A DNA stretch of 64,000 nt from assembly GCA_030429735.1 (NCBI GenBank), contig JAUIET010000006.1:186001-250000 (forward strand), read 5' to 3'. The DNA is from Gammaproteobacteria bacterium (GTDB taxonomy: Bacteria > Pseudomonadota > Gammaproteobacteria > Pseudomonadales > JAUIET01). Position 1 is the first letter of the stretch. Every line of letters begins with the position of its first letter. This document shows, in pieces, positions 17,500-30,732 of the stretch. The notes below the pieces were generated by a model. The model worked only from the letters and a program-made list of their open reading frames with translations, made no database searches and had not been told where the DNA came from. The translations under genes and the position numbers were made by a program.

Positions 17500-17517
17500 C
17501 GCAGCAGACCTGCTGCG
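17500..17517. promoter_or_regulatory. Perfect 8-bp inverted repeat abutting the lon promoter
   Basis: CGCAGCAG-AC-CTGCTGCG is a perfect palindrome with 2-base spacer, immediately upstream of the lon -35 element and within the divergent lon/DUF1631 interval. Its size and position suit a dimeric regulator, but no known operator is recognised. Confidence 0.4.
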
Positions 17518-17691
17518 TAAGCAATTTATACCGTTGAAACCGGACAAGCTGATAATTGACCATTTTTTGAACAAATAATCAACGAGAGCTGGCTTTCTGT
17601 CTATACTCAGATGAGTGCCTGGGGATTGTTGTCTGGAATACAGTACTGCAGGAAGCATAGGCCGATATCTTAATGATTTTTATAGAATAAA

Positions 17692-19353
17692 ATGAAAAAC
17701 ATACAGAATTTTATGCTTCGAGAGCTGCAAAACTACAGCGATGATTTCTGCCGTGTCCATCTGGCGGACTTCTACCAGCAGTTTGAGAGCAAAAACGAGC
17801 AACTTTCTGCACTGCTGGACCAGGAAAAAACAACAGGCAGCGGTGCAATCGCGAGCGAACAGCAGTCTTTGCGCCGGTTTGTGCTGGAAAAGCGCAACAA
17901 AGCGCTTTTCGAACAATTTGAGAGCGCATTTCTAACGGCCATTCACAATACCTATGCCGAATTTGCTGATTTTCTCAATCAAAGGGACAGTGGCGCAGCC
18001 ATCAGCCGCGAGCTGGAACGAGTTATCGAGAGTGAACTGGCATTACCCAATATGATCAACGCGGCTGCCTTGAGAAGCCAAAGCCTGCTCAGTTCGCTAA
18101 ACAGTCGACTATCGGTTATCAGTCAAATGAAAGTCACCGCCGAACGAAACCCTTTCACGCCGCTGAGTTTTGCACACGCGTTTGAGCAAGCAATCAATAG
18201 CCTGCACTGGAACTTGCAGACCCGCATTCTTGCGTTTCGTTTGTTTGAAACATCCTTCCTGCGTCAGCTGAACGAGCTGTATGAGCAGATGAACGAATTT
18301 CTCGCCGAGCAAGGAATACTGCCGAACCTGCGCGACAAAAATAACGAGCCGGAACACGCTCGCTCAAACCTGGCCGAGCAACAGCAACAGGCCGCCAAAG
18401 ATCACGATCATCAGCTTGACATCCAACAACGCAGAGATGTTCTGCAACAGCACGGCGAGATTGAAAACGTTGCGCAGCATTGCGAATCGGGACCAATACC
18501 GGGCAAAGCAATATTCACGCCTGCGGCAAACCAAGCCTTGCAAGACGACAACATTCAGGCCATTGAATCCGTTGGCCAGCTTTTCAATGAATTGCTAAGC
18601 CATGAGGCTATGAGCGGTCATATCAAAAGTTTAGTGAGCCGCTTGTACACGCCCTACGTCAGGTTGGCATTGTCTGACGACAGTCTCGCCAACAACCCCA
18701 ATCACCCGGCACAGCGCTTGTTGCAAACGTTGACCCGCGCGATCGAGCTTTACCAGGGTAAAGCTGCTCCATTGCAGCGCCCCGCCCTGTTGTTGCAAAT
18801 CAAGTCAGTCGTCGAACAGTTAAGTGCACAGTCTGAACTAAGGCCCAGAGTGTTCTCGGAGCTCGCGTTCCGGTTTAGCGCAGAGTTACGCCACCACGAC
18901 CGCATGATCCACGCCCATCTGAATAAGAAAAAGCGCTGTCAGACAGGGCTTCGCCAGCTGGACAGCCTCAGATTGAGCGTTCGCCGAATCGCAGAAGCCA
19001 AGATCCAGCAAGCACGACACCCGGTGCCCGATCTGGTCATTGATTTTCTGTACGACACATGGGTGCAGTATGTCACCAGCTTGTACACCAATAAGCACGG
19101 TGATGCGCAACTGGCTGAGCACTGCTTGAATCTGATTGATCGCATAATCGCGTACGCAGTGGGTGGTGACGGTCAGTCTGAAACAGAATTTACCGAGCTC
19201 GCGCCACAGATTCGCCACGGAATACTGGCTTGCGGCGGCGAGAGCCTGGAAGTCAGGCACTTCTTACAGCAATTGATGCATCATCACAAAAACCCGCATG
19301 TGGGCACGTATGGGCAGTATCAAAATACTGCATTGGAGGCGAAAGCAGGATGA
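17692..19353 (+). CDS. DUF1631-family protein, short form
   Basis: 553 residues, cytoplasmic, largely helical. It is homologous to two longer DUF1631 proteins in this window: residues about 100-220 align with 130-240 of the 45721 protein (ending EFLAEQGILPNL versus QQLINAGVLPKV), and the region VSRLYTPYVRLAL...HPAQRLL matches ISRLQIPVLKIAL...HPARRLI. It lacks the paralogues' N-terminal CDD..FELA...FFEAMRE motif and their C-terminal domain of about 90 residues. The next gene overlaps it by ATGA and encodes a PilZ domain. DUF1631 function is undetermined; database labels such as thymidine phosphorylase are unsupported. No clear ribosome-binding site precedes the ATG. Divergent from lon. Confidence 0.85.
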   Translation: MKNIQNFMLRELQNYSDDFCRVHLADFYQQFESKNEQLSALLDQEKTTGSGAIASEQQSLRRFVLEKRNKALFEQFESAFLTAIHNTYAEFADFLNQRDSGAAISRELERVIESELALPNMINAAALRSQSLLSSLNSRLSVISQMKVTAERNPFTPLSFAHAFEQAINSLHWNLQTRILAFRLFETSFLRQLNELYEQMNEFLAEQGILPNLRDKNNEPEHARSNLAEQQQQAAKDHDHQLDIQQRRDVLQQHGEIENVAQHCESGPIPGKAIFTPAANQALQDDNIQAIESVGQLFNELLSHEAMSGHIKSLVSRLYTPYVRLALSDDSLANNPNHPAQRLLQTLTRAIELYQGKAAPLQRPALLLQIKSVVEQLSAQSELRPRVFSELAFRFSAELRHHDRMIHAHLNKKKRCQTGLRQLDSLRLSVRRIAEAKIQQARHPVPDLVIDFLYDTWVQYVTSLYTNKHGDAQLAEHCLNLIDRIIAYAVGGDGQSETEFTELAPQIRHGILACGGESLEVRHFLQQLMHHHKNPHVGTYGQYQNTALEAKAG

Positions 19354-19712
19354 ACACAGCAGCAAGCGATTACAGCAATCACCGCAAACACAGACGCGTT
19401 TATCTCGGCACAGACATCGCAGTCTACGATGTGCTCAACGGAAACCGAGTGGGCGAAATTGTAAATATCACGGTTGAAGGTCTGATGCTGGTTATGGAGC
19501 GCCAACCAGAGGCTGGCAACATCTACCAGTTCGCGCTGTCTTTGCCACAAGACGTGGATGGACACCGTGTTATCAATGTGGGTGCAGACTGCCTGTGGTG
19601 CAGTCCCAGCAGTATTGCCGGCCAGCATTGGGCCGGGTTTCAGATCATAGACGCATCAGATACTGCTGAAAACCTTATTCAGCACTTGATCGATACCTAC
19701 GGTACCGACTAG
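19350..19712 (+). CDS. PilZ-domain protein (probable cyclic-di-GMP receptor)
   Basis: 120 residues. The PilZ signature is present: an Arg-rich RKHRR near residues 12-16 and the second motif as NITVEG near 43-48 (consensus D/NxSxxG with Thr for Ser), followed by beta-strands typical of the barrel. PilZ proteins bind c-di-GMP and relay it to a partner. The ATG lies at 19350, overlapping the DUF1631 stop by four bases, with GGAGG about ten bases upstream, so translation is coupled. The partner is therefore probably the short DUF1631 protein. Ligand binding is inferred from motif only. Confidence 0.82.
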   Translation: MNTAASDYSNHRKHRRVYLGTDIAVYDVLNGNRVGEIVNITVEGLMLVMERQPEAGNIYQFALSLPQDVDGHRVINVGADCLWCSPSSIAGQHWAGFQIIDASDTAENLIQHLIDTYGTD

Positions 19713-19733
19713 CAACTTGCCCGCACCTGGCAA

Positions 19734-20072
19734 TCAGTCACCGGAATCTACCGGTGCTCTGTTCGGCAAGGGCAGATGCGTTACTTTTTCAAAACCACCT
19801 TTGCTTTCCGTTACCTTCCCAACGCCTTCACGTTCCACCTCATCAATTCTAATGATCGCGTGCATGGGGATGTAACTTCTCGCAACACCGCTGAATTCAT
19901 TTTTGAGTTTTTCTTCGCCAGGGTCGACCAGCACATTGCTGCGCTCGCCAAATACAAACTCTTCAACCTCTATGAAACCGTACATATCGCTCTGATATAT
20001 CTCACGCGCGTACACTTCATAAACCTGGCTTTGGTTCTGAAAAATTACTTTGTAGATTGCCTCATCGGCCAT
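19734..20072 (-). CDS. DUF1820-family protein
   Basis: 112 residues, soluble, acidic. It matches the small gammaproteobacterial DUF1820 family (start IYKVIFQNQSQVYEVYARE, centre GFIEVEEFVFG, then VDPGEEKLKNEFSGV and a conserved YIPMHAIIRIDEV). No function is established for the family. The ATG at 20072 is divergent from miaB, 96 bases away, and the 3' end meets the PilZ gene tail to tail. Confidence 0.8.
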   Translation of the reverse strand: MADEAIYKVIFQNQSQVYEVYAREIYQSDMYGFIEVEEFVFGERSNVLVDPGEEKLKNEFSGVARSYIPMHAIIRIDEVEREGVGKVTESKGGFEKVTHLPLPNRAPVDSGD

Positions 20073-20168
20073 GATTCGAACTCACTGAATAACGCCAGAC
20101 AATATACCATAAATGCCATTGCGCAGTTATAATGCCGCCCCCCAAAAGATAGCCCAGACCCTCTGCGG

Positions 20169-21500
20169 ATGCCTGCTTCTACAAAGAAACTGTTTATAAA
20201 GACTCACGGTTGCCAGATGAACGAATACGACAGCAGTCGTGTGCGTGATTTGCTGCGCCTGGAACACGACCTGATTCCCACTGACAATGAGAATGAAGCC
20301 GATGTTCTGCTACTGAATACCTGCTCCATTCGCGAAAAAGCCCAGGAGAAGGTATTTCATCAACTGGGCCGCTGGCGCCAGCTGAAAGAACAGCAACCGG
20401 GCATCATAATTGGTGTGGGTGGCTGTGTCGCCAGCCAGGAAGGCAGCGCAATTACCGATCGAGCACCGTTCGTAGACCTGGTGTTTGGCCCACAAACACT
20501 GCACCGCGTACCCGAAATGATCAGCAAACGTCAGCCGGGCATACCCGTTGTTGACGTCACTTTCCCGGAAATAGAGAAATTTGACCGCTTACCGGAACCC
20601 AGCGTGAACGGTCCGTCAGCATTTGTGTCGATTATGGAAGGCTGTAGCAAGTATTGCACCTTTTGTGTCGTACCCTACACACGCGGCGAAGAGATCAGTC
20701 GCCCATTTGACGACGTGCTGGCAGAAATCTCTGGTCTCGCAGAACGCGGTGTGCGCGAAGTGAATCTGCTGGGGCAGAACGTTAATGCCTATCGTGGCCT
20801 TAATCATCTGGGTGAAGTCATTGATTTCGCAGAGTTATTGGGCTTCGTAGCCGCAATTTCGGGAATCGATAGAATTCGCTACACAACCTCACACCCGGTG
20901 GAATTCAGTCAGGCGCTGATCGACGCCTACGCAGAGCTGCCGGAGTTGGTCAATCATCTTCATTTACCGGTGCAGAGCGGCTCTGATGACGTATTACGGC
21001 GTATGAAACGAGGCCACACCGCCGAGGAATACATGGCCAAGATTGCACGCCTTAGGCAACACAGACCCGACATCAGTTTGTCTTCAGACTTTATCATCGG
21101 CTTTCCGGGTGAGACCGAGCGAGATTTCGAGCACACCATGAACCTGATCAACGCGATTGGCTTTGATCACAGCTTCAGCTTTATCTACAGTGCCAGGCCC
21201 GGCACACCGGCGGCTGAACTGGCCGACCCGGTACCCATGGCTGAAAAGAAGCAGCGCTTGCATATCTTGCAAGACCGCATCAATCAGCAAGCTCAGCGGA
21301 TAAGCCGACAAATGGTGGGTAGCCAGCAAAAAGTTCTGGTCATGGGGCCGTCAAGAAAGGACCCACAGGAATTGCAGGCGCGCACTGAGAACAATAGAGT
21401 CGTTAACTTTAAAGCTGACAATCACGACCTTATTGGCGATTTTGCGCTGTTGCAGATTGATCAGGCACTGCCAAACTCACTGCGTGGCTCGTTGATCTGA
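20169..21500 (+). CDS. miaB: tRNA-2-methylthio-N6-dimethylallyladenosine synthase MiaB
   Basis: MiaB is a radical SAM methylthiotransferase that adds the 2-methylthio group to i6A37 of tRNAs reading UNN codons. 443 residues, as usual. The N-terminal UPF0004 domain has the second-cluster cysteines Cys15 ([10 protein letters not shown]), Cys52 (NTCSIRE) and Cys86 (GGCVASQ). The radical SAM motif is Cys159-Cys163-Cys166 ([10 protein letters not shown]). A C-terminal TRAM domain follows (about 375-440). It heads the plus-strand series continuing into ybeZ, the same order seen in pseudomonads and enterobacteria. Confidence 0.96.
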   Translation: MPASTKKLFIKTHGCQMNEYDSSRVRDLLRLEHDLIPTDNENEADVLLLNTCSIREKAQEKVFHQLGRWRQLKEQQPGIIIGVGGCVASQEGSAITDRAPFVDLVFGPQTLHRVPEMISKRQPGIPVVDVTFPEIEKFDRLPEPSVNGPSAFVSIMEGCSKYCTFCVVPYTRGEEISRPFDDVLAEISGLAERGVREVNLLGQNVNAYRGLNHLGEVIDFAELLGFVAAISGIDRIRYTTSHPVEFSQALIDAYAELPELVNHLHLPVQSGSDDVLRRMKRGHTAEEYMAKIARLRQHRPDISLSSDFIIGFPGETERDFEHTMNLINAIGFDHSFSFIYSARPGTPAAELADPVPMAEKKQRLHILQDRINQQAQRISRQMVGSQQKVLVMGPSRKDPQELQARTENNRVVNFKADNHDLIGDFALLQIDQALPNSLRGSLI

Positions 21501-21643
21501 TTGAGAGCCAAATTAAGGTACCCAAAAGCCGAATTTTCTTATATTCTAGAACTATGTTCTATAGGGTCGACAGGCCCCGGGTGGTATCAGTCACAGCAGG
21601 CAACGCTTGTCAGCAGCATGATGCCCCACCCCTAACATTTTAA

Positions 21644-22741
21644 TTGAAACCCGACACTTCCAGCCTTTCTGACAACCCATCTTTTCCGCCCGAAGCCACC
21701 GTAAGCGCTGAGCATGCATCTGTGGAGCTGGCTGGCGATGCCGATGCGCAAGAAACAATTCAAAGGCGGCTCGAGCTGCAACCGGAGAATACACAACGGC
21801 TTGCTGAATTGTGCGGTCAATTCAATCAAAACCTTATACAGATTGAACAGCGCTTAAAAGTCCAGATTCGAAACCGTGGCAATATTTTTTCAATAGAGGG
21901 GCCAGCTGCACAGGTCAGATCAGCCCAACATGTACTCAAAGAATTGTTTACAGCCACAGCGCGAGGGCACCTGAGCCCTGAACAGGTACATTTGCATTTG
22001 CAGGAAGCCAGCTGGGAACCCTCAAACGATGTGGTCGATGACAAACACGACAGCCTGCTTCGTACACGGCGGATTATTGTCAAACCGCGCGGCGCTAACC
22101 AAAAGCGTTATGTCAAATTAATACAAACAAAAGATATTAACTTCGGTATTGGCCCGGCAGGAACTGGCAAAACCTGGCTAGCGGTTGCCTGCGCTGTGGC
22201 AGCCCTGGAGCAAGACAAGGTCAGCCGAATACTACTGGTTAGGCCTGCGGTGGAGGCCGGTGAAAAACTGGGGTTTTTACCCGGTGACTTAAGCCAGAAA
22301 ATTGACCCTTACCTGCGGCCTCTGTATGACGCCCTTTATGAAATGCTGGGCTTCGAGTCGGTTGGCAAACTAATTGAACGAAACGTTATTGAAGTGGCGC
22401 CACTGGCTTATATGCGTGGCCGAACTCTGAATGACAGCTTTATTATTCTCGATGAGGCACAAAATACAACCAAAGCCCAGATGAAAATGTTTCTCACTCG
22501 AATAGGCTTCGGCTCCACTGCTGTGATCACAGGCGATCTGACGCAGGTGGATCTTCCAAAAGACACGTATTCCGGCCTTAAGCATGCCATCTCTGTACTC
22601 AAGAATATCGACGCCATCGGGCAGGTGTCTTTTGAATCACGCGATGTCGTGCGCCATGAGCTAGTGCAGCGCATTGTGGAAGCTTATGACCGACATGAGA
22701 CCCAATCCAATGCGGGTAAAAAGCCGCCGTTGGTGAAATAA
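21644..22741 (+). CDS. ybeZ: PhoH-like ATPase YbeZ (PhoL)
   Basis: 365 residues from a TTG at 21644. No ATG occurs in the first third, and a GTG near 21722 is an alternative start. The conserved part begins near residue 40 (RRLELQPENTQRLAELCGQF...RNRGNIF). The PhoH ATPase domain has Walker A GPAGTGKT at 170-177 and Walker B FIILDEAQN. YbeZ works with the RNase YbeY in rRNA maturation and ribosome quality control in several bacteria. It is six bases upstream of ybeY and clearly in one operon with it. The poor start codon is the only uncertainty. Confidence 0.9.
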   Translation: MKPDTSSLSDNPSFPPEATVSAEHASVELAGDADAQETIQRRLELQPENTQRLAELCGQFNQNLIQIEQRLKVQIRNRGNIFSIEGPAAQVRSAQHVLKELFTATARGHLSPEQVHLHLQEASWEPSNDVVDDKHDSLLRTRRIIVKPRGANQKRYVKLIQTKDINFGIGPAGTGKTWLAVACAVAALEQDKVSRILLVRPAVEAGEKLGFLPGDLSQKIDPYLRPLYDALYEMLGFESVGKLIERNVIEVAPLAYMRGRTLNDSFIILDEAQNTTKAQMKMFLTRIGFGSTAVITGDLTQVDLPKDTYSGLKHAISVLKNIDAIGQVSFESRDVVRHELVQRIVEAYDRHETQSNAGKKPPLVK

Positions 22742-22746
22742 GAAAA

Positions 22747-23256
22747 ATGAATACACTGAGCGTGCAAGTAGACTATGCCACCGACAGCAGCGACATTCCC
22801 GCTGAATCGCAGTTTGTTCGGTGGGCGGCTGCAATACAGGAGCATCTTGAGTACGGTGGCACGCTGTGTGTTCGCATAGTAGCAGCCGATGAAATGGCGC
22901 GACTCAATAATTGTTACCGCGGTAAACAAGGGCTGACGAACGTACTCTCTTTTGAAGCAGACTATGGCAAGCTGTCTGCGCAAATACTCGATGAGAATGA
23001 AGATCTGCGGTATTTTTTAGGTGACATCGCCATTTGTGCAGACGTGGTCAACAGCGAAAGCCGTGCCCAAAACAAGCAGGTGGAGGCGCATTGGGCACAT
23101 CTTTTTGTGCACGGGGTACTGCATCTGTGTGGCTACGATCACGAACAAGACTCGGACGCTGAAATCATGGAAGCACTTGAGACGAAACTAATGCTCGAGT
23201 TGGGATACAGTGCACCCTATTATGCATACGATGAAATCAAAACAAGAGTGTCATGA
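22747..23256 (+). CDS. ybeY: Endoribonuclease YbeY
   Basis: Zinc-dependent single-strand RNase needed for 16S rRNA 3' maturation and 70S quality control. 169 residues. The catalytic metal motif HGxLHLxGYDH is present with His122, His126 and His132. The upstream strand signature TNVLSFEAD is also recognisable. Start ATG follows ybeZ by five bases. The stop overlaps the corC start in ATGA, indicating translational coupling of the ybeZ-ybeY-corC-lnt operon. Confidence 0.96.
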   Translation: MNTLSVQVDYATDSSDIPAESQFVRWAAAIQEHLEYGGTLCVRIVAADEMARLNNCYRGKQGLTNVLSFEADYGKLSAQILDENEDLRYFLGDIAICADVVNSESRAQNKQVEAHWAHLFVHGVLHLCGYDHEQDSDAEIMEALETKLMLELGYSAPYYAYDEIKTRVS

Positions 23257-24086
23257 ACGAAGAACACGAAGACGAAGATAAGAGCTGGCTGGACAAACTC
23301 GGTCATATCTTTAATGCATCTCCAAAAACGCGGGCCGAGCTGCTTGATTTGCTGGCTGAAGCGCAACAGAACGACCTCATTGATCGAGAGGCCCTGGGTA
23401 TTATTGAAGGCGCCTTGCAGGTATCCGACAAACAAGTGCGTGACATCCTCATACCGGCTGCACAAATGGTCATGGTTTCAATGGATGAACCCGCAGCTGA
23501 ATTAATGCAAAAGATCATCAAGTCTGCGCATTCACGCTTTCCAGTCATCGGTGAAAACAAAGACGATGTACGCGGCATATTGCTGGCAAAAGATTTACTA
23601 CCCCATGTACTGAAAGGTGCCGGCGAGGATTTAAACCTCGCCGACCTGTTGCGCCCGGTGACGTTCATTCCTGAAAGCAAGCGCCTCAATGTGTTGCTTA
23701 GGGAATTTCGCGAAACCCGAAACCACATGGCTATCGTGTTAGACGAATACGGTGATGTTGAAGGCTTGGTGACAATTGAGGATGTACTTGAGGAGATTGT
23801 AGGAGAAATCGAAGATGAACACGATATTCAAGCCGACGATTACATTCGTAAAATTACTGACGATGATTACCTGATCAAAGCGCTCACACCAATTGAGAAT
23901 TTCAACCGTCAATTCAAGGCTGAGTTCAGTGAAAGCGAATTCGATACGATTGGCGGAATACTTATGCAAGAATTCGGTTATCTGCCGAAACGCAACGAAG
24001 TGGTTACCATTGATGATTACCGTTTCAGAGTCATTAATGCTGATTCGCGACAAATACACTTGTTACGCATGACCATTGGCAAATAA
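23253..24086 (+). CDS. corC: CorC/YbeX: CBS-domain protein linked to Mg2+/Co2+ homeostasis
   Basis: 277 residues. A tandem CBS pair (about 65-190; VRDILIPAAQMVMV... and LLREFRETRNHMAIVLDEYGDVEGLVTIEDVLEEIVGEIEDE) precedes a C-terminal CorC_HlyC transporter-associated domain (about 205-277). It lacks the DUF21 membrane domain, as E. coli YbeX does. CorC was named for a role in magnesium/cobalt efflux; recent work on YbeX points to ribosome metabolism, which suits its position between ybeY and lnt. ATG overlaps the ybeY stop. Confidence 0.93.
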   Translation: MNEEHEDEDKSWLDKLGHIFNASPKTRAELLDLLAEAQQNDLIDREALGIIEGALQVSDKQVRDILIPAAQMVMVSMDEPAAELMQKIIKSAHSRFPVIGENKDDVRGILLAKDLLPHVLKGAGEDLNLADLLRPVTFIPESKRLNVLLREFRETRNHMAIVLDEYGDVEGLVTIEDVLEEIVGEIEDEHDIQADDYIRKITDDDYLIKALTPIENFNRQFKAEFSESEFDTIGGILMQEFGYLPKRNEVVTIDDYRFRVINADSRQIHLLRMTIGK

Positions 24087-24096
24087 TTAGTCTGCC

Positions 24097-28117
<4,021 letters not shown>

Positions 28118-28148
28118 CTATTACGACTTACGACAACGAGAGGTGCTG

Positions 28149-28685
28149 ATGAACTCACGACGGGCCGTTGCAGCAGGTATAGTCATGATCATGACCTTGA
28201 GTGCTTGTGGCTTTCAATTGAGAGGCGCTTTTCAGGTGCCAGAGGCATTGGGCACAGTACATCTGAGTAGCGAGAATCCGGGTAGCCCCATACTCAACAG
28301 CGTGCGCCGGGCCATGGTCTCATCCGGTGTGCAGTTGGTTGACTCCGATCAAGATGCGCCGTACTCCCTACATTTAAGCCGAGAGCGCAGCGAAAAGCGA
28401 TCGATCAGCGTTGATAGTCTGGCGGCCGCGGCGGAATTCCAGCTCCGACAATTTGTAAGCTATGAGTTGCGCAGCCGACGAGGGGAATTGCTGGTTGGTC
28501 CGCACCAATTGATTGTCGAGCGCAATTTTCAAAACGATATCAACAATGTTGTTGGAAAGCGCGATGAAGAGCGATTGATTCGCGAAGAGATGCAGGTGTT
28601 ACTCGCGTCACAGATTATGCGCCGCTACCAGGCCATTGATGCCGCTCAGCTGCATACGAGCGGCTCGGAACTAAGCGTGCGTTAG
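28149..28685 (+). CDS. lptE: LPS-assembly lipoprotein LptE
   Basis: Outer-membrane lipoprotein that plugs the LptD barrel and helps insert LPS. 178 residues. The ATG at 28149 has GAGG five bases upstream. A signal peptide ends in the lipobox LSAC (Cys near residue 19), followed by the typical LptE start CGFQLRGAFQVPEALGTVHL. The family's conserved SLAAAAEFQLRQFVSYEL segment is present. It overlaps neither neighbour and sits between leuS and holA, as in most gammaproteobacteria. Confidence 0.93.
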   Translation: MNSRRAVAAGIVMIMTLSACGFQLRGAFQVPEALGTVHLSSENPGSPILNSVRRAMVSSGVQLVDSDQDAPYSLHLSRERSEKRSISVDSLAAAAEFQLRQFVSYELRSRRGELLVGPHQLIVERNFQNDINNVVGKRDEERLIREEMQVLLASQIMRRYQAIDAAQLHTSGSELSVR

Positions 28686-28699
28686 CACGGCCAACAGTT

Positions 28700-29722
28700 A
28701 TGCTAGTTCAACCCAGGCAACTGTCCCGCACATTGCAGTCCGGCGTGCCCGCGGTCACCCTGCTCAGCTCCGCGGATGAATTTTTACTGCAAGAAGCCGC
28801 TGATCAGGTGCGTGCAGCTGCGCGCAATCAAGGGTTCAGCGAACGCCAGAAACTCAGCATTGACCGCGCCAGTGATTGGCAGGCATTGATTTCGCACGCG
28901 CAAAGCTTATCTTTGTTTGACGATAAAAAGCTGATAGAAATACACCTGCCCTCTGCCAAACCCGGCGACGCGGGCGCCAAAGCGATACTTGAGTACATTG
29001 AGCTTGCACCGGAAGAGAATCGATTGCTGTTGATCACCGGCAAACTCGAAGCGTCATCGCTGCGCAGCAAGTGGTTTAAATCACTTGAAAAATCGGCGCT
29101 GGTTTGCCGGCTGTGGCCGATTGGCATGCGCGAGTTACCCTCATGGATCGCAGAACGATTACGCCATCACAAACTTCGCCTGGATGCCGACGCGATCAAA
29201 CTTCTCGCTGACAGAACTGAAGGTAACTTGCTGGCCGCTGCGCAGGAAATCGAAAAGCTGGCCCTGCTCGCACCTGATAAGCCACTCAGTGCCGACGATC
29301 TGCTTCGCAGTATTGGGAACAGTGCGCGTTATAACGCCTTTGAGTTAGTTGAAAGCTGCCTGCACGGACATGCCGACAAGGCACTACAAATGCTGCACGG
29401 ATTGCAATCAGAAGGCGTTGATGCGCGCTCCATCTTGTGGGCCCTGGGTTACGAGATTCGCAATATCAGCGGCGCACTTGGCAGCGGCGGACCTACCGAA
29501 GCTCAGCGCTATTTCCAGAACCAGCGGCTGCCCAAGAATCGCCAAGCCGCATTGCAGCACTATTTACAGCGCTGCACAGTGTCGGGTGTTCGGCAACTGC
29601 ACCGCTTAAGCGCTGAGACCGATCGCAGGATTAAAGGGGCGAACAAGGCAAGCCCTTGGGATGCGCTGGCCGAATTGGTTGTGGAGTTGTCCGGGCGACC
29701 GGTAAGTTTGATTAAAACCTGA
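28700..29722 (+). CDS. holA: DNA polymerase III delta subunit HolA
   Basis: The delta subunit of the clamp loader opens the beta clamp ring during replication. 340 residues, close to the usual 343. The N-terminal domain has the expected pattern of a degenerate AAA fold without Walker A (VTLLSSADEFLLQEAADQVRAAA). The central domain has LADRTEGNLLAAAQEIEKLALL, which is diagnostic, and the collar domain ends the protein. The start lies 14 bases after the lptE stop. It ends convergent with lipB, 42 bases away. Confidence 0.95.
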   Translation: MLVQPRQLSRTLQSGVPAVTLLSSADEFLLQEAADQVRAAARNQGFSERQKLSIDRASDWQALISHAQSLSLFDDKKLIEIHLPSAKPGDAGAKAILEYIELAPEENRLLLITGKLEASSLRSKWFKSLEKSALVCRLWPIGMRELPSWIAERLRHHKLRLDADAIKLLADRTEGNLLAAAQEIEKLALLAPDKPLSADDLLRSIGNSARYNAFELVESCLHGHADKALQMLHGLQSEGVDARSILWALGYEIRNISGALGSGGPTEAQRYFQNQRLPKNRQAALQHYLQRCTVSGVRQLHRLSAETDRRIKGANKASPWDALAELVVELSGRPVSLIKT

Positions 29723-29764
29723 TTAAGCAGGTAGGCTTTAATCCCGCGTTAGGGAGAAAGGTGT

Positions 29765-30442
29765 TTATTGGATAACTTTGGGTAAAACAGGCTCACCCCA
29801 AACCACGCTAGCATAGCCCAGCTGGGCAGCTAATATTGACACAGCCTGTTTCGAAACTGCCGATGTCAGGCTATCAGGTTGATATTCGGGTCCCAACAAA
29901 TCCAGAAGATTGCACACCGCCAGCCCTTCGTATCCGCAAGGGTTGATGCGAGCGAAGTGTTCCTTGTCGGTTGCTATATTGATACTCAAGCCGTGAAAGG
30001 AGCAGCCCCTTCGAATGCGCAAACCAAGCGCGGCAATTTTTTCGTCACCGACATAAACACCAGGGGCCGCGGGGCGAGCATTGGCATTGATATCGTATTT
30101 GCTGAGCAGTTGAATAACACTCTGCTCTATACTGGTTACCAGATCACGCACACCCATTTTGCGTAATCCAAGGTTCAGCATCAGGTAAATCACCAACTGA
30201 CCCGGTCCATGATAAGTCACCTGCCCGCCACGATCGGTTTTTACAACCGGAATATTGCCAGGGGCTAAGACATGCTCGGCTTTACCTGCCTGCCCCAAAG
30301 TAAATACCGCTGGGTGCTGCAGAACCCAAGCTTCGTCACCGCCTGCTTTGCGATCACGTTGATCGGTAAAATTCTGCATGGCTTGCCAGACCGCAGAGTA
30401 TTCTATCAGACCCAACTCTCGAACGAGTAGTGTGTCGTTCAC
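29765..30442 (-). CDS. lipB: Octanoyl-[acyl-carrier-protein]:protein octanoyltransferase LipB
   Basis: Transfers octanoate from ACP to lipoyl domains of ketoacid dehydrogenases and GcvH, the first step of lipoate synthesis. 225 residues. Signatures: the GGQVTYHGPGQLVIYLMLNL stretch, the catalytic Lys loop (GDEKIAALGLRIRRGCSFHGLSINI) and the NPCGYEGLAVCNL active-site Cys. The GTG at 30442 overlaps the ybeD stop in GTGA, so the two are coupled. lipA, often next in the order, is not here; the next gene is convergent holA. Confidence 0.94.
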   Translation of the reverse strand: MNDTLLVRELGLIEYSAVWQAMQNFTDQRDRKAGGDEAWVLQHPAVFTLGQAGKAEHVLAPGNIPVVKTDRGGQVTYHGPGQLVIYLMLNLGLRKMGVRDLVTSIEQSVIQLLSKYDINANARPAAPGVYVGDEKIAALGLRIRRGCSFHGLSINIATDKEHFARINPCGYEGLAVCNLLDLLGPEYQPDSLTSAVSKQAVSILAAQLGYASVVWGEPVLPKVIQ

Positions 30443-30732
30443 AGCACCATCTTTACTTGTCCGCTGGCTTTCAGCTCGTTAAACAGATCTTGCAATTGAG
30501 ATTCGCCAGTTGCCGTTATGATAAGGCGAACCGAGCGGTAGGCCCCGTGGCGACTGTCATTATGCTCCACAGTGCTCACATCAAAGTGAGGGTCGTGACG
30601 ACGCACTATGGAGACAACCAGGTCGGTGAAGCCTTCTACCGAAGCACCGATGACTTTTATTGGGTACGCACAGGGGAACTCTATGCACGGGGCATCCTCA
30701 CTGCCGGGCGTGTCATTGCTCACTCTGCCCAC
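30439..30732 (-). CDS. ybeD: DUF493-family protein YbeD
   Basis: 97 residues in the YbeD/DUF493 family of small ACT-like regulatory proteins found between dacA and lipB. The core is recognisable: IEFPCAYPIKVIGASVEGFTDLVVSIVRRHDP...R-G-YRSVRLIITATGESQLQDLFNELKA. The function is not settled. The GTG at 30732 is chosen because AGGA lies eight bases upstream; a GTG at 30723 is an alternative. Its start overlaps the end of dacA by 20 bases and its end overlaps lipB by four. Confidence 0.88.
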   Translation of the reverse strand: MGRVSNDTPGSEDAPCIEFPCAYPIKVIGASVEGFTDLVVSIVRRHDPHFDVSTVEHNDSRHGAYRSVRLIITATGESQLQDLFNELKASGQVKMVL

